A DNA stretch of 19,751 nucleotides, taken from positions 1-19,751 of the forward strand of contig UQFG01000024.1 in NCBI GenBank assembly GCA_900540175.1. Reading direction: 5' to 3'. The DNA is from an uncultured Mollicutes bacterium (GTDB lineage Bacteria > Bacillota_I > Bacilli_A > Acholeplasmatales > Anaeroplasmataceae). Position 1 is the first letter of the stretch, and every line of letters starts with the position of its first letter. Shown piece by piece: positions 1 through 7,549 of the stretch. The notes below the pieces were generated by a model. It was given only the letters and a program-made list of their open reading frames with translations. It did not search any database and was not told the DNA's origin. The translations under genes were made by a program, and so were the position numbers.

Positions 1-96
1 TCCCATCTGGCTTTGATGTTATCGGGAGATAAGATGTCAGTTTATGCTTTAGAACATGCCAAAGCGTTGTTACAAGAAAAAAATGACCTCAAATAG
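1..96 (+). CDS. C-terminal fragment of an unidentified protein
   Basis: Frame 1 is open from the first base to a TAG stop at 94-96, giving 31 residues that begin SHLALMLSGDKMSVYALEHA and end in a charged, helical-looking tail. The start lies outside the window. The stop codon falls inside the hairpin that terminates the converging HAD gene, so the two genes meet tail to tail with almost no spacer. The fragment is too short to assign a family. Codon use resembles the neighbouring chromosomal genes, so I read it as a real gene end and not chance. Confidence 0.6.
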   Translation, partial: SHLALMLSGDKMSVYALEHAKALLQEKNDLK

Positions 97-101
97 GTCA
101 T
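76..101 (-). terminator. Intrinsic terminator of the HAD phosphatase gene
   Basis: A 7-bp perfect stem (83-89 with 95-101, loop 90-94) is followed on the minus strand by a run of seven T residues (77-83 read in reverse). The stop codons of both converging genes lie in or next to the stem. On the plus strand the stem is followed by A-rich sequence, so termination is expected for the minus-strand transcript only. Confidence 0.75.
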
Positions 102-901
102 AAAATAAAACGTTTGATGGCGTTGGCAACGCCGTCTTGCTCATTGGAAGTGGTGATAAAATCCGCCACTTTTTTTACTTCTTCAAACGCATTTTCCATC
201 GCCACGCCGATTCCCGCCGTTTTGATCATTTCCAAATCGTTTCCAGCATCGCCAATTGCCATGGTTTCTTGGATGTCAAGATCCAGATAATTCGCCAAGG
301 CTTTCAAAGCCGATCCTTTATGGGTTGTTTTATTTAAAAATTCCAAAAAGATTTTTGAACTGCGGACAACCGAATACCGATCGTAAAATTTCTGATCCAA
401 TTCGTTCATGGCTCTGGTAATGTCATGTTCAGCGGCGACCAGCATGCATTTTAAAAATTCATCGTCATCTTTGATGGCGTCAAAATCGTAAAGTACGGCA
501 TCGATGTGATTGATCTTCATTTCAACGTCCGTATATGGATTGTGCTGCGGGGTAATCAATTGTTCGTTTTTCCGAAATGCGTGAATAAAAACGTTCAGTC
601 GTTTGGCCTCTTGATAGAGTTCTTTGACATCTTTTCCGCTGATGACGGAATCGTAGATGCAGTTGCCGTCTAATGTGGTGAATACCTTAGCTCCGTTATA
701 ACAAATCACATAATCGTCTTGCCTGAATAACTGTAATTCCTCTAATACCGTAACAATCCCGTGGATCGGTCTGCCGGAAGCAATGACGATTTTGCACCCT
801 TTTTCTTTGGCCGCTAAAATGGCCTTTTTATTTTCATCTGAAATTCTTTTTTGCGAATCGAATAAAGTTCCGTCTAAATCAATCGTACAAAGTTTTATCA
901 T
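98..901 (-). CDS. Cof-type HAD superfamily phosphatase
   Basis: Cytoplasmic HAD hydrolase of the Cof/YkrA/YidA type, a family that dephosphorylates sugar phosphates and other small phosphorylated metabolites; the substrate cannot be read from sequence. The nucleophile motif is DLDGT near the N-terminus (Asp8 and Asp10), motif II is ASGRP, the lysine lies in THKGSAL, and the final acidic motif is GDAGNDLEM near residue 218. About 267 residues is normal for the family, and the C2-type cap occupies the middle third. The frame stays open to a GTG at 910 and an ATG at 907. I prefer the ATG at 901 because GGGTGATG just upstream is a good match to the anti-Shine-Dalgarno. An extended -10 lies so close (918-926) that a near-leaderless start at 910 or 907 is possible. 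The gene is monocistronic and divergent from spoIVB. Confidence 0.9.
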   Translation of the reverse strand: MIKLCTIDLDGTLFDSQKRISDENKKAILAAKEKGCKIVIASGRPIHGIVTVLEELQLFRQDDYVICYNGAKVFTTLDGNCIYDSVISGKDVKELYQEAKRLNVFIHAFRKNEQLITPQHNPYTDVEMKINHIDAVLYDFDAIKDDDEFLKCMLVAAEHDITRAMNELDQKFYDRYSVVRSSKIFLEFLNKTTHKGSALKALANYLDLDIQETMAIGDAGNDLEMIKTAGIGVAMENAFEEVKKVADFITTSNEQDGVANAIKRFIL

Positions 902-917
902 CTTCATCACCCGAATT

Positions 918-926
918 ATTATAGCA
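918..926 (-). promoter_or_regulatory. Extended -10 promoter element for the HAD gene
   Basis: Read on the minus strand this is TGCTATAAT, a perfect extended -10. No convincing -35 is visible upstream. The predicted transcription start, near 911, would leave only a few bases before the start codon. Confidence 0.5.
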
Positions 927-994
927 TAGTTGGGAAAAAATGGATATATGAAAAATATGTTTTTGACAAAACTATTGTTGAGGGAGGTGGAATT

Positions 995-1990
995 ATGAAG
1001 AAATTCATCTTGTTTTTAATCGTGTTTCTGGCTTGTTTTCGTTTTTTTTCGGCCGAAGCATATGAAATCGATCGGGATACGGAAATATATGTAGGGGGTC
1101 AACCCATTGGAATCAAACTGAATAACGGAGTCAGTATCGTCGGTTCGTACGGTGTTTTTTGCGACGGAAAACTGTATAAACCATGGGAAGATGCCGGACT
1201 TTTGGAAGGCGATAAAATCACATCGTTAAACGGGATGGCTATTACCGATATTAAAAGTTTACTGAAAGCATTAAAAACAACGCAGGGCAACGAAGTTGAA
1301 ATCAAGTATATTCGCTCTGGAAAAGAAAAAACGAGTCGGATTCAACCGGTTTTTTCCGAAGATGCTTATTCCCTAGGTTTGTATGTGAAAGATTGTATAT
1401 TGGGTGTGGGAACGATGACCTATTATATTGAAGAAATCCATACATTCGGCAGTTTGGGCCATTCCATTACCAACGATTCTTATTACAGCGGTGAAATTTA
1501 TGAGGCTAAAGTTACGGATATTGTAAAACCATCCAGAGGGGAAGCCGGCGAAAAAAAGGCCACCATCGATTCCGGCGTTATCGGACATGTCGAAAAGAAT
1601 ACCGATACAGGTGTGCACGGAACAACGAATTCTAAGTTTGATCCCTCCAACATGACTTTATTGGGGTTTAAAACAAGAGAAGAGGTGCGTTTGGGCGATG
1701 CGGAAATTTGGACATGTATTTCCGGTACAAAAGTCGAAAAATTTTCCATTTCGATTACTAAATTGGAACAGCAATCTTCCAAACAAATCAAAGGAATCAG
1801 TTTTGAAGTAACCGATGAAGAACTTTTGGAAAAAACAGGAGGAATTATTCAGGGAATGTCAGGATCTCCGATTGTACAAGATAATAAAATTATCGGTGCG
1901 GTAACCCATGTTCTTTTGAACAACAGTAAAAAAGGATATGGCATCTATTTGGAATTTATGCTGGAAGATATGGGGATTACGGTAAAATAA
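995..1990 (+). CDS. spoIVB: SpoIVB-type peptidase (family S55) with PDZ domain
   Basis: In Bacillus subtilis, SpoIVB is secreted from the forespore into the intermembrane space and cleaves SpoIVFA, releasing SpoIVFB to process pro-sigma-K. This 331-residue protein has an N-terminal signal-anchor segment (about residues 3-20), a PDZ-like domain (about 35-118) and an S55 peptidase domain (about 125-331). The family hallmark GMSGSP is at 287-292, with Ser289 the likely nucleophile. GHSI gives His156. Asp274 lies 15 residues before Ser289, the same spacing as Asp363 and Ser378 of the B. subtilis enzyme, so the triad appears complete. It is shorter than the roughly 426-residue B. subtilis protein. 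GAGGGAGGTGG precedes the ATG. It stands alone here, not beside recN and spo0A as in Bacillus. The catalytic residues imply sporulation, or recent descent from spore formers. Confidence 0.92.
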   Translation: MKKFILFLIVFLACFRFFSAEAYEIDRDTEIYVGGQPIGIKLNNGVSIVGSYGVFCDGKLYKPWEDAGLLEGDKITSLNGMAITDIKSLLKALKTTQGNEVEIKYIRSGKEKTSRIQPVFSEDAYSLGLYVKDCILGVGTMTYYIEEIHTFGSLGHSITNDSYYSGEIYEAKVTDIVKPSRGEAGEKKATIDSGVIGHVEKNTDTGVHGTTNSKFDPSNMTLLGFKTREEVRLGDAEIWTCISGTKVEKFSISITKLEQQSSKQIKGISFEVTDEELLEKTGGIIQGMSGSPIVQDNKIIGAVTHVLLNNSKKGYGIYLEFMLEDMGITVK

Positions 1991-2012
1991 AAAGCGGACG
2001 GATCCGCTTTTT
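1991..2012. terminator. Bidirectional terminator between spoIVB and the small membrane protein gene
   Basis: A 9-bp stem (1990-1998 with 2003-2011, 4-base loop CGGA) follows the spoIVB stop codon directly. It has T-rich sequence on the 3' side in both directions, so it can stop spoIVB and the converging minus-strand gene. Confidence 0.8.
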
Positions 2013-2015
2013 ATT

Positions 2016-2177
2016 TTATACATTGGTGATACTGATCACAATATAATAGATTAACAAAGCCACAGATACTAAAGCCATGGCAGCAGTAAGAATTAAGATC
2101 AAGATCTTTCCGATCGGTGTTTTCGTCGGATTTTTGTAATTGTTGCTTTGAATTTTCGTATCTTTCTTTTTGGTCAT
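2016..2177 (-). CDS. Small single-pass membrane protein (53 aa)
   Basis: This reading frame encodes 53 residues: a basic, polar N-terminus starting MTKKKDTKIQSNNYKNPTKT, then one strongly hydrophobic segment (about residues 22-50) ending a few residues before the stop. The positive-inside rule puts the basic tail in the cytoplasm. AGGTGA lies 5-10 bases before the ATG, and TATAAT (2227-2232 on the minus strand) can serve as a -10, although the -35 is weak. The gene lies between the shared terminator and a promoter region divergent from the dinB-like gene. It resembles in size and layout the tiny DUF4044-type membrane proteins of Bacilli, but I cannot confirm that family. A different frame over the same bases gives a longer, cysteine-rich product, which I regard as spurious. 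Confidence 0.7.
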   Translation of the reverse strand: MTKKKDTKIQSNNYKNPTKTPIGKILILILTAAMALVSVALLIYYIVISITNV

Positions 2178-2181
2178 GCTC

Positions 2182-2210
2182 TTCACCTACTTTATAAAAA
2201 ATGCTATAAT
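2182..2210 (+). promoter_or_regulatory. Promoter for the dinB-helicase-DegV-Nudix operon
   Basis: TTCACC (2182-2187), a 17-bp spacer and a perfect extended -10, TGCTATAAT (TATAAT at 2205-2210). The transcription start is expected near 2217. I see no clear LexA or DinR box overlapping it, so damage induction is not supported by the sequence. Confidence 0.6.
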
Positions 2211-2266
2211 TAAACGTATCGCATTTATTATAACGCAAAAAACAAAAAAAAGAAAGGGATTTTTTT

Positions 2267-3460
2267 ATGAACGAAAAAACGAATCGCGCAAAAATTATCT
2301 TTCATATTGATATCAATGCTTTTTTTTGTTCGGTTGCCTGTATTTTGAACCCTTCTTTACGAGGAAAGGTATTTGCGATTGGAAGGGAAAATTCATATCG
2401 TGGTGTGATTACTTCCGCCAGTTACGAAGCCCGTAAATTGGGGATTCATTCCGCCATGCCGCAAATCGAAGCCTATAAAAAAGTTCCCGATTTGATAATT
2501 GTCACATTGGACTATGAATACTATAAACAGTATCACCGTCTTTTTATCCAGTTGTTGCATCAGTATTCGAATTTGATCGAAGTTGCTTCTATCGACGAAG
2601 TCTATATGGATGTGACCGAACTATCTTTAAAACGGCATCCATTCGTGGTGGCAAAAGAAATTCAAATGCGACTGTTAAAAGAAATTGGACTGCCTTGTTC
2701 CATTGGGATTGCTCCGACATTGTTTTTAGCGAAAATGGCTTCGGATTTGAAAAAGCCGTTGGGCGTTACCGTTTTAAGAAAAAGAGATGTGAAACAACTG
2801 CTTTATCCGTTATCGGTTCAAGAAATTTTCGGAATCGGGAAACAGACTTATCCACTGTTGATCCAGCATCAAATCAAAACCATTGCCGATTTTATGAATC
2901 CGGACTATAAAGATAAAATTATTAATTTGATCGGTAAAAAAACGTATGAGGCGATTTTCGAGGAAATATCGGGCAATTCCAGTAATATCGTCGAACCGGA
3001 TCGAAGAAAAAATGCCGAAAGCATTTCCACTTCGGTTACTTTTTCAAGGATTATTGACTCGACCAGTGAAGTTTTGTATGAACTGCGTAAAATGGTTCGA
3101 GAAATTGTTTTAAAGTTGAAAGAAAAACATTATTTTTGTAAAACCGTGTCCATCATTTTGCGGACAACGACATTCAAAACCATGACAAGGAGTATGACAT
3201 TAGAGGATTACAGCAACGAGGTGACAACCATTTTCGATTGCGTAAGCGATTTGGTCGAAACGCATTATCATCAAGAACCGCTTCGTTTGATCGGTGTTGG
3301 GGTTTCTCATTTGAAAAGCCAGCAGGATTTGCCGAAAGAATACAATTTATTTACGGTATCAGCTATGGATGTAAAAGAAGAACGGATCGAAAATTTGATT
3401 CAGACTTTTCAGGAAAAATATGGTAAAAACGCGCTGTTTCAAAAGAAAAACCGCTCCTAG
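2267..3460 (+). CDS. dinB: Y-family DNA polymerase, DinB / Pol IV type
   Basis: Translesion polymerase that extends past damaged template bases in the cytoplasm. The palm residues are visible: Asp15 in HIDINAFF, and Asp110-Glu111 in SIDEVYMDV, the metal-binding carboxylates. Phe20 is the steric-gate position that excludes ribonucleotides. Asn17 stands where many Pol IV enzymes have a second Asp, at a non-catalytic position. A helix-hairpin-helix region follows (about 170-205, with QEIFGIGKQTY) and then the little-finger domain. The C-terminal clamp-binding motif is only loosely conserved (EYNLF at the expected place instead of Q-x-x-L-F). At 397 residues the length is usual. AAAGAAAGGGA precedes the ATG. 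It is first gene of a plus-strand operon and is followed at once by a DEAD-box helicase. Confidence 0.92.
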   Translation: MNEKTNRAKIIFHIDINAFFCSVACILNPSLRGKVFAIGRENSYRGVITSASYEARKLGIHSAMPQIEAYKKVPDLIIVTLDYEYYKQYHRLFIQLLHQYSNLIEVASIDEVYMDVTELSLKRHPFVVAKEIQMRLLKEIGLPCSIGIAPTLFLAKMASDLKKPLGVTVLRKRDVKQLLYPLSVQEIFGIGKQTYPLLIQHQIKTIADFMNPDYKDKIINLIGKKTYEAIFEEISGNSSNIVEPDRRKNAESISTSVTFSRIIDSTSEVLYELRKMVREIVLKLKEKHYFCKTVSIILRTTTFKTMTRSMTLEDYSNEVTTIFDCVSDLVETHYHQEPLRLIGVGVSHLKSQQDLPKEYNLFTVSAMDVKEERIENLIQTFQEKYGKNALFQKKNRS

Positions 3461-3519
3461 TCTTGCTATTTTCGATTGAAAATGCTATGATAAGGTCGAT
3501 TTATGAGGAGGTGTTTCGA

Positions 3520-4833
3520 TTGTTAAATAATGATTCGTTAAAAGATTATATTATCAAAGCCGTTGAAGCACTTTCTTTCCGGGATTGGACACCCGTTCAA
3601 AAAGAAGTTTTCGCGGCGATTAAAAAACGTAAAAACTTAGTTGTCAAATCCAAAACCGGCAGTGGCAAAACCCATGCGTTTTTGATTCCGATTTTTCAGA
3701 ATTTAAAAGAAGATGCATTCGTGATTCAGGCAACCATTGTTGCTCCGACGAAGGAATTGGCTTATCAAATTTATAAGATGGCCCAGCATATCGCTTCTTT
3801 TTCCAAAGATCGAATTGATATCAGGCTTTATTCCGGCGGTAGCGACCGGTTAAAAGAAATCGAGCGGTTAAACGGATCCACACCGCAAATCGTGATTGGA
3901 ACGCCTGGTAAAATCAAAGACTTGGCCATCGATGAGAACGTACTTAAAATTTATACATCGACTTTTTTTGTGGTCGATGAAATGGACATGATGTTAGAAG
4001 GCGGATATGAAGAACAAATCGACGCCCTTGCTTATTTGCTCAAAGACAGTAAAATGATGTTTTTTTCGGCAACGATGGAAGAAAACGTCCTTCATTTTGT
4101 CCGCAAATATTTATCTGCTCCGGAAATCATCGATCTCGGCAATACCAATGATACGAAAATCCGTCACATCTGGATTCCGTTAAAACACCGCGATCGGTTT
4201 ACCTGCTTGACGGAACTCTTTTCCACCATACAACCGTATTTGGCGATTGTTTTTGCCAATAAGAAGGAAACAGTGATCGATTTGGCCAACCGTCTAACCG
4301 AAAACGGATATTTTGTGGGGGTCATGCACGGAGATTTATCCAGTCGGGAAAGAAAGCGGGTTTTGAAAAACTGCATCGATTTGAAATATCAGTATTTGGT
4401 TGCTACGGATTTGGCCGCCAGAGGTCTTGATATTTCAGGTGTCAGTCATATCATCAACTATGAACTGCCATACGATTACGAATTTTATTTGCATCGCAGC
4501 GGCCGAACCGGAAGAATGGATCAAGACGGTATTGTCTATTCGTTTTATGAAGATGTCGATGATGCATATTTGGATAATTTAGCGAAGAAGAAAATCGTTC
4601 TTTCTTATTATGAGTTGAAAAACAGCGAACTTGTTCCTTACAAAGGAAGGGCTACGCGTCAAAATCGGATCAAACCGCAAACCGATTATCAGAAAATGGC
4701 CAGTAAGTTTGTTCCGATGCCGAAAAAAGTTTCACCGGGATACAAGAAAAAACGGCAAGCTCAAATCAATGAAATTGCCGCCAAGTTAAAGAAAAACGAA
4801 AAGAAAAAGAAAAGGAGAAAAAACAATGGCTGA
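3520..4833 (+). CDS. DEAD-box RNA helicase with DEMD motif II
   Basis: ATP-dependent RNA helicase of the CshA/CshB type, expected to act on ribosome assembly or mRNA. In order: Q motif with Gln27, motif I SKTGSGKT (44-51), Ia APTKEL, Ib GTPGK (127-131), motif II DEMD (153-156), motif III SAT (183-185), motif V ATDLAARGLD (295-304) and motif VI HRSGRTGR (325-332). A lysine-rich tail of about 50 residues probably binds RNA. Motif II has Met where the family name residue Ala stands; the catalytic Asp and Glu are kept. The frame is open from 3463, right after dinB, but I choose the TTG at 3520 because AGGAGGTG (3506-3513) sits 6 bases ahead of it and the Q motif follows at the usual distance. The product is 437 residues. 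Confidence 0.9.
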   Translation: MLNNDSLKDYIIKAVEALSFRDWTPVQKEVFAAIKKRKNLVVKSKTGSGKTHAFLIPIFQNLKEDAFVIQATIVAPTKELAYQIYKMAQHIASFSKDRIDIRLYSGGSDRLKEIERLNGSTPQIVIGTPGKIKDLAIDENVLKIYTSTFFVVDEMDMMLEGGYEEQIDALAYLLKDSKMMFFSATMEENVLHFVRKYLSAPEIIDLGNTNDTKIRHIWIPLKHRDRFTCLTELFSTIQPYLAIVFANKKETVIDLANRLTENGYFVGVMHGDLSSRERKRVLKNCIDLKYQYLVATDLAARGLDISGVSHIINYELPYDYEFYLHRSGRTGRMDQDGIVYSFYEDVDDAYLDNLAKKKIVLSYYELKNSELVPYKGRATRQNRIKPQTDYQKMASKFVPMPKKVSPGYKKKRQAQINEIAAKLKKNEKKKKRRKNNG

Positions 4834-5710
4834 TTATGTAATCATTACCGATTCGACATGCGATTTACCGCAAGCGTATGTAGACGAAGCAGGTGTGAAA
4901 GTTCAACCGCTTACGTACCGAATCTGCGGAAAAGAATACCAGAATTATTTAGACGGAAGACAACAGTCTCACCACGATTTTTATGATTTGATGCGTCAGG
5001 GCAATATCGGTACGACGGCCCAACTGAATATCGTTGATATTGAAAATTTTTGGCGTCCCTATTTGGAAGAAGGAAAGGATTTATTGATATTAGGCTTTTC
5101 TTCCGGGCTTTCCGGTTCGTTTAATGCGATGCGGATGGCAAAAGAAACGTTACAAGAAGAATTTAAAGATGCGAAAATTATGTTGATTGATTCGTTATGT
5201 GCGTCCGGAGGAGAAGGTCTTTACGTTCATTATGCTGTTGAAAACAAGAAAAAAGGAATGGACATCGAACAAAACTATCAGGCGATGTTGGCCTTAAGAC
5301 CGCATTTGATCACTTGGTTTACAGTCGATGATATTGATACACTTTACCGTGGCGGAAGGCTTTCGATGGGAGCAGCCACCGTGGCTAAAATGCTTCGGAT
5401 CAAGCCGGTTTTAAAAGTCGATGATGCCGGACACCTACAGGCCGTTTACAAAAAAGTAGGCCGCAAACAAGCTTTAAAACAACTGGTTGATTCCACCATA
5501 AAAACATTGGATCGCAGTTTTAAGCAAACGCTTTTTGTCGGTCATGCCGATAGTCTGGATGAAGCGGAAGAACTTTCTTCCATGCTTTCAAAAGCTCTTA
5601 CGGCCGAACAAATTGAAGCCGATATTCGGTTGATTGAAATCGGGCCGGTGATCGGCTCTCATGCCGGTCCGAAAACGTTATTAATCGCTTCTGTGGGAAG
5701 TGAACGGTAA
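4826..5710 (+). CDS. DegV family fatty-acid-binding protein
   Basis: DegV/FakB-type protein: members bind a fatty acid and, in several Gram-positives, present it to the kinase FakA for phosphorylation and entry into phospholipid. The signature pieces are TDST at 8-11, GTTAQ near residue 62, SSGLSGSF near 91-98 (fatty acid carboxylate contact region) and GPVIGSHAGPKTL near the C-terminus. The 294 residues fit the family. The start overlaps the end of the helicase gene by 8 bases, with AGGAG just upstream inside the helicase tail, which implies translational coupling. No fakA is in the window, so the FakB role is a family-based inference. Confidence 0.9.
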   Translation: MADYVIITDSTCDLPQAYVDEAGVKVQPLTYRICGKEYQNYLDGRQQSHHDFYDLMRQGNIGTTAQLNIVDIENFWRPYLEEGKDLLILGFSSGLSGSFNAMRMAKETLQEEFKDAKIMLIDSLCASGGEGLYVHYAVENKKKGMDIEQNYQAMLALRPHLITWFTVDDIDTLYRGGRLSMGAATVAKMLRIKPVLKVDDAGHLQAVYKKVGRKQALKQLVDSTIKTLDRSFKQTLFVGHADSLDEAEELSSMLSKALTAEQIEADIRLIEIGPVIGSHAGPKTLLIASVGSER

Positions 5711-5712
5711 CC

Positions 5713-6288
5713 GTGCATTTAAAAGAAGAATTGACTTGTTATCAAGCGATTGATACCCAAGAAGAAAAAGATTTGGCATTCATGCGTTCTTGGCTGGCTC
5801 TGCATGAGGATACTTGTTTTTCTCGAAGCGATGAAGTGGCTCATTTTTCGGCCTCTTGTTGGATTGTTAATGCCGATGCTACCAAAGTATTGCTTTGTTT
5901 CCATAATATCTATCAAAATTGGGGTTGGTTGGGCGGTCATGCCGACGGTTGTACGGATTTAAGTATTGTGGCATGCAAAGAGGCCGAAGAAGAAAGCGGG
6001 TTGCAAACGCTGAAATTGCTTGATCCAAAAGCGATTTCGGTAGAAGTGTTACCGGTCGGATTTCATTTTAAAAACGGTCGGTTCGTTTCGTCCCATCTTC
6101 ATTTGAATTGTACGTATCTGTTTCAGGCTGATGAAAAAGAACCGCTCAAGATTTCCCCGAATGAAAACAGTGCCTTACAGTGGGTGCCCATCGAAGAAGC
6201 ACCGCTGTATACCAATGAACCGTACATGCAAAAAATTTATACCAAATTAAATCGGGTTACAAAAAAAATCACTAGTTCGATCAACTAG
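5713..6288 (+). CDS. Nudix hydrolase
   Basis: Cytoplasmic Nudix enzyme, hydrolysing a nucleoside diphosphate linked to another moiety; the substrate is not predictable. The Nudix box spans residues 74-97, beginning GGHADG and ending KEAEEESGL, so the R-E-U-x-E-E-x-G core is present with Lys for Arg, and an Asp is where many members have the first Glu of the box. This GGHADG subtype is common in low-GC Gram-positives. The start is GTG, two bases after the DegV stop; the next Met is 23 residues in and would remove the first strand. The stop codon lies inside the operon's terminator hairpin, so the last residues are encoded by the terminator. Confidence 0.88.
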   Translation: MHLKEELTCYQAIDTQEEKDLAFMRSWLALHEDTCFSRSDEVAHFSASCWIVNADATKVLLCFHNIYQNWGWLGGHADGCTDLSIVACKEAEEESGLQTLKLLDPKAISVEVLPVGFHFKNGRFVSSHLHLNCTYLFQADEKEPLKISPNENSALQWVPIEEAPLYTNEPYMQKIYTKLNRVTKKITSSIN

Positions 6289-6298
6289 TGATTTTTTC
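6263..6298. terminator. Bidirectional terminator between the Nudix gene and glgC
   Basis: A long stem (about 14 bp, 6264-6277 with 6283-6296, loop CGATC) is flanked by T runs on both 3' sides. It ends both the dinB-Nudix operon and the converging glgA-glgC operon. Confidence 0.9.
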
Positions 6299-6302
6299 TT
6301 GT

Positions 6303-7532
6303 TTACTTTAATGTTTCACCGGAAGCAATATGTTTCTTGGTGATGGTTTTCGGATTGGTTGATGAGAAGATTCGAACGTTTCGCTCCAAAATCAAACCTT
6401 CCGGTAAAATCAATTTTTTACCGATAACATTAATGCCGCAAGAAAGAACTTTCGGATTGTCTTTGTTCGGTGTATAATCTTCGCCGGTACCGATGATGGA
6501 ATTGTCGCCGATAATGGTGTTTTTATCGATAATGGATTTTTCGATATGACAGTTTTTACCGATGACAACGTCGTTTAATATAACGGAATCTTTAATGACG
6601 GAACCTTCTCCGACAATGACGCCGGGAGATAAAACGGAATGTTCCACTTCGCCGTTGATCCGGCATCCGTTGGAAATCAAAGAGTCTCGCAAAGTCGCTT
6701 GTTCGCCTACTTTTACCGGCGGCAGATCTTCGGATTTGGTATAAATTTTCCAACTCGGATCGTATAAATCAAGTGCCGTATCATGACACAATTCCAAATT
6801 GGTTTCAAGATAAGAATCGTATGTTCCAACATCCATCCAATAATCGTAGAATTCATAGGCATAAACGTTTTTGGTTTGAATCATGTCCGGAATGATATGC
6901 ATACCGAAATCCAAATCTTTGATATCCGGATGAGATTCGATCGCATCAATCAACGCTTGAGTTGAGAAGACGTAAATACCCATGGAAGCTTTATTCGATT
7001 TCGGTTCTTTCGGTTTTTCGACAAAACGATTGATTTTCAAATTGGAATCCGTTTCCAAAACACCGAAACGAGAGGCTTCTTCGATCGGTACGATTTTAGC
7101 AGCGATGGTCAAATCCGCTCCGGTTTGTTTGTGTTGTTCGATCATTTTGGAGTAATCCATTTTATAGATATGATCTCCGGATAAAATCAGTACATACTTT
7201 GATGCGTATCGTTTGACGAATTCCAAATTTTTTCGGATGGCATCGGCTGTTCCTTCATACCAGGAATTGTTCGGTTGCAATAAGGTAACAAACGAATCTC
7301 TTCGGTCTAAGTCCCAAGGTTTTCCCACACCGATGTGTTCATTTAACGAAAGTGGTAGGTATTGTGTTAAAATACCGATCTGGAAAATGCCTGAATTACA
7401 ACAGTTGGACAGTGCAAAGTCGATGATTCGGAATTTTCCGGCAAATGGTACGGCCGGTTTACTGCGTTTTTCGGATAGAATATCCAAACGTGAACCACGA
7501 CCGCCGGCTAAGATTAAAGCTAACGTTTCCAT
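6303..7532 (-). CDS. glgC: Glucose-1-phosphate adenylyltransferase
   Basis: Makes ADP-glucose and pyrophosphate from glucose-1-phosphate and ATP, the committed and normally allosterically controlled step of bacterial glycogen synthesis. The nucleotide-binding motif GGRGSRL is at 10-16, followed by the SKPAVPFAGK segment, YEGTADAI (92-99) and LSGDHIYKMDY (117-127). The C-terminal third has the isoleucine/valine-rich hexapeptide pattern of a left-handed beta helix. At 409 residues with an intact catalytic region it is GlgC and not the regulatory-like GlgD subunit. AGGAGGG precedes the ATG. It lies 17 bases downstream of glgA in the same operon. Confidence 0.95.
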   Translation of the reverse strand: METLALILAGGRGSRLDILSEKRSKPAVPFAGKFRIIDFALSNCCNSGIFQIGILTQYLPLSLNEHIGVGKPWDLDRRDSFVTLLQPNNSWYEGTADAIRKNLEFVKRYASKYVLILSGDHIYKMDYSKMIEQHKQTGADLTIAAKIVPIEEASRFGVLETDSNLKINRFVEKPKEPKSNKASMGIYVFSTQALIDAIESHPDIKDLDFGMHIIPDMIQTKNVYAYEFYDYWMDVGTYDSYLETNLELCHDTALDLYDPSWKIYTKSEDLPPVKVGEQATLRDSLISNGCRINGEVEHSVLSPGVIVGEGSVIKDSVILNDVVIGKNCHIEKSIIDKNTIIGDNSIIGTGEDYTPNKDNPKVLSCGINVIGKKLILPEGLILERNVRIFSSTNPKTITKKHIASGETLK

Positions 7533-7549
7533 TATTTCCCTCCTAATTA

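Noticed and set aside
924..950. Possible forespore sigma-F or sigma-G promoter before spoIVB
   Set aside because: GCATA at 924-928 is attractive, but no -10 at the right distance fits either consensus well enough to call.
2011..2238. 75-codon minus-strand frame over the small membrane protein
   Set aside because: It starts upstream of the predicted transcript region without a ribosome binding site; the alternative frame gives a clean basic tail plus membrane helix with AGGTGA before the ATG.
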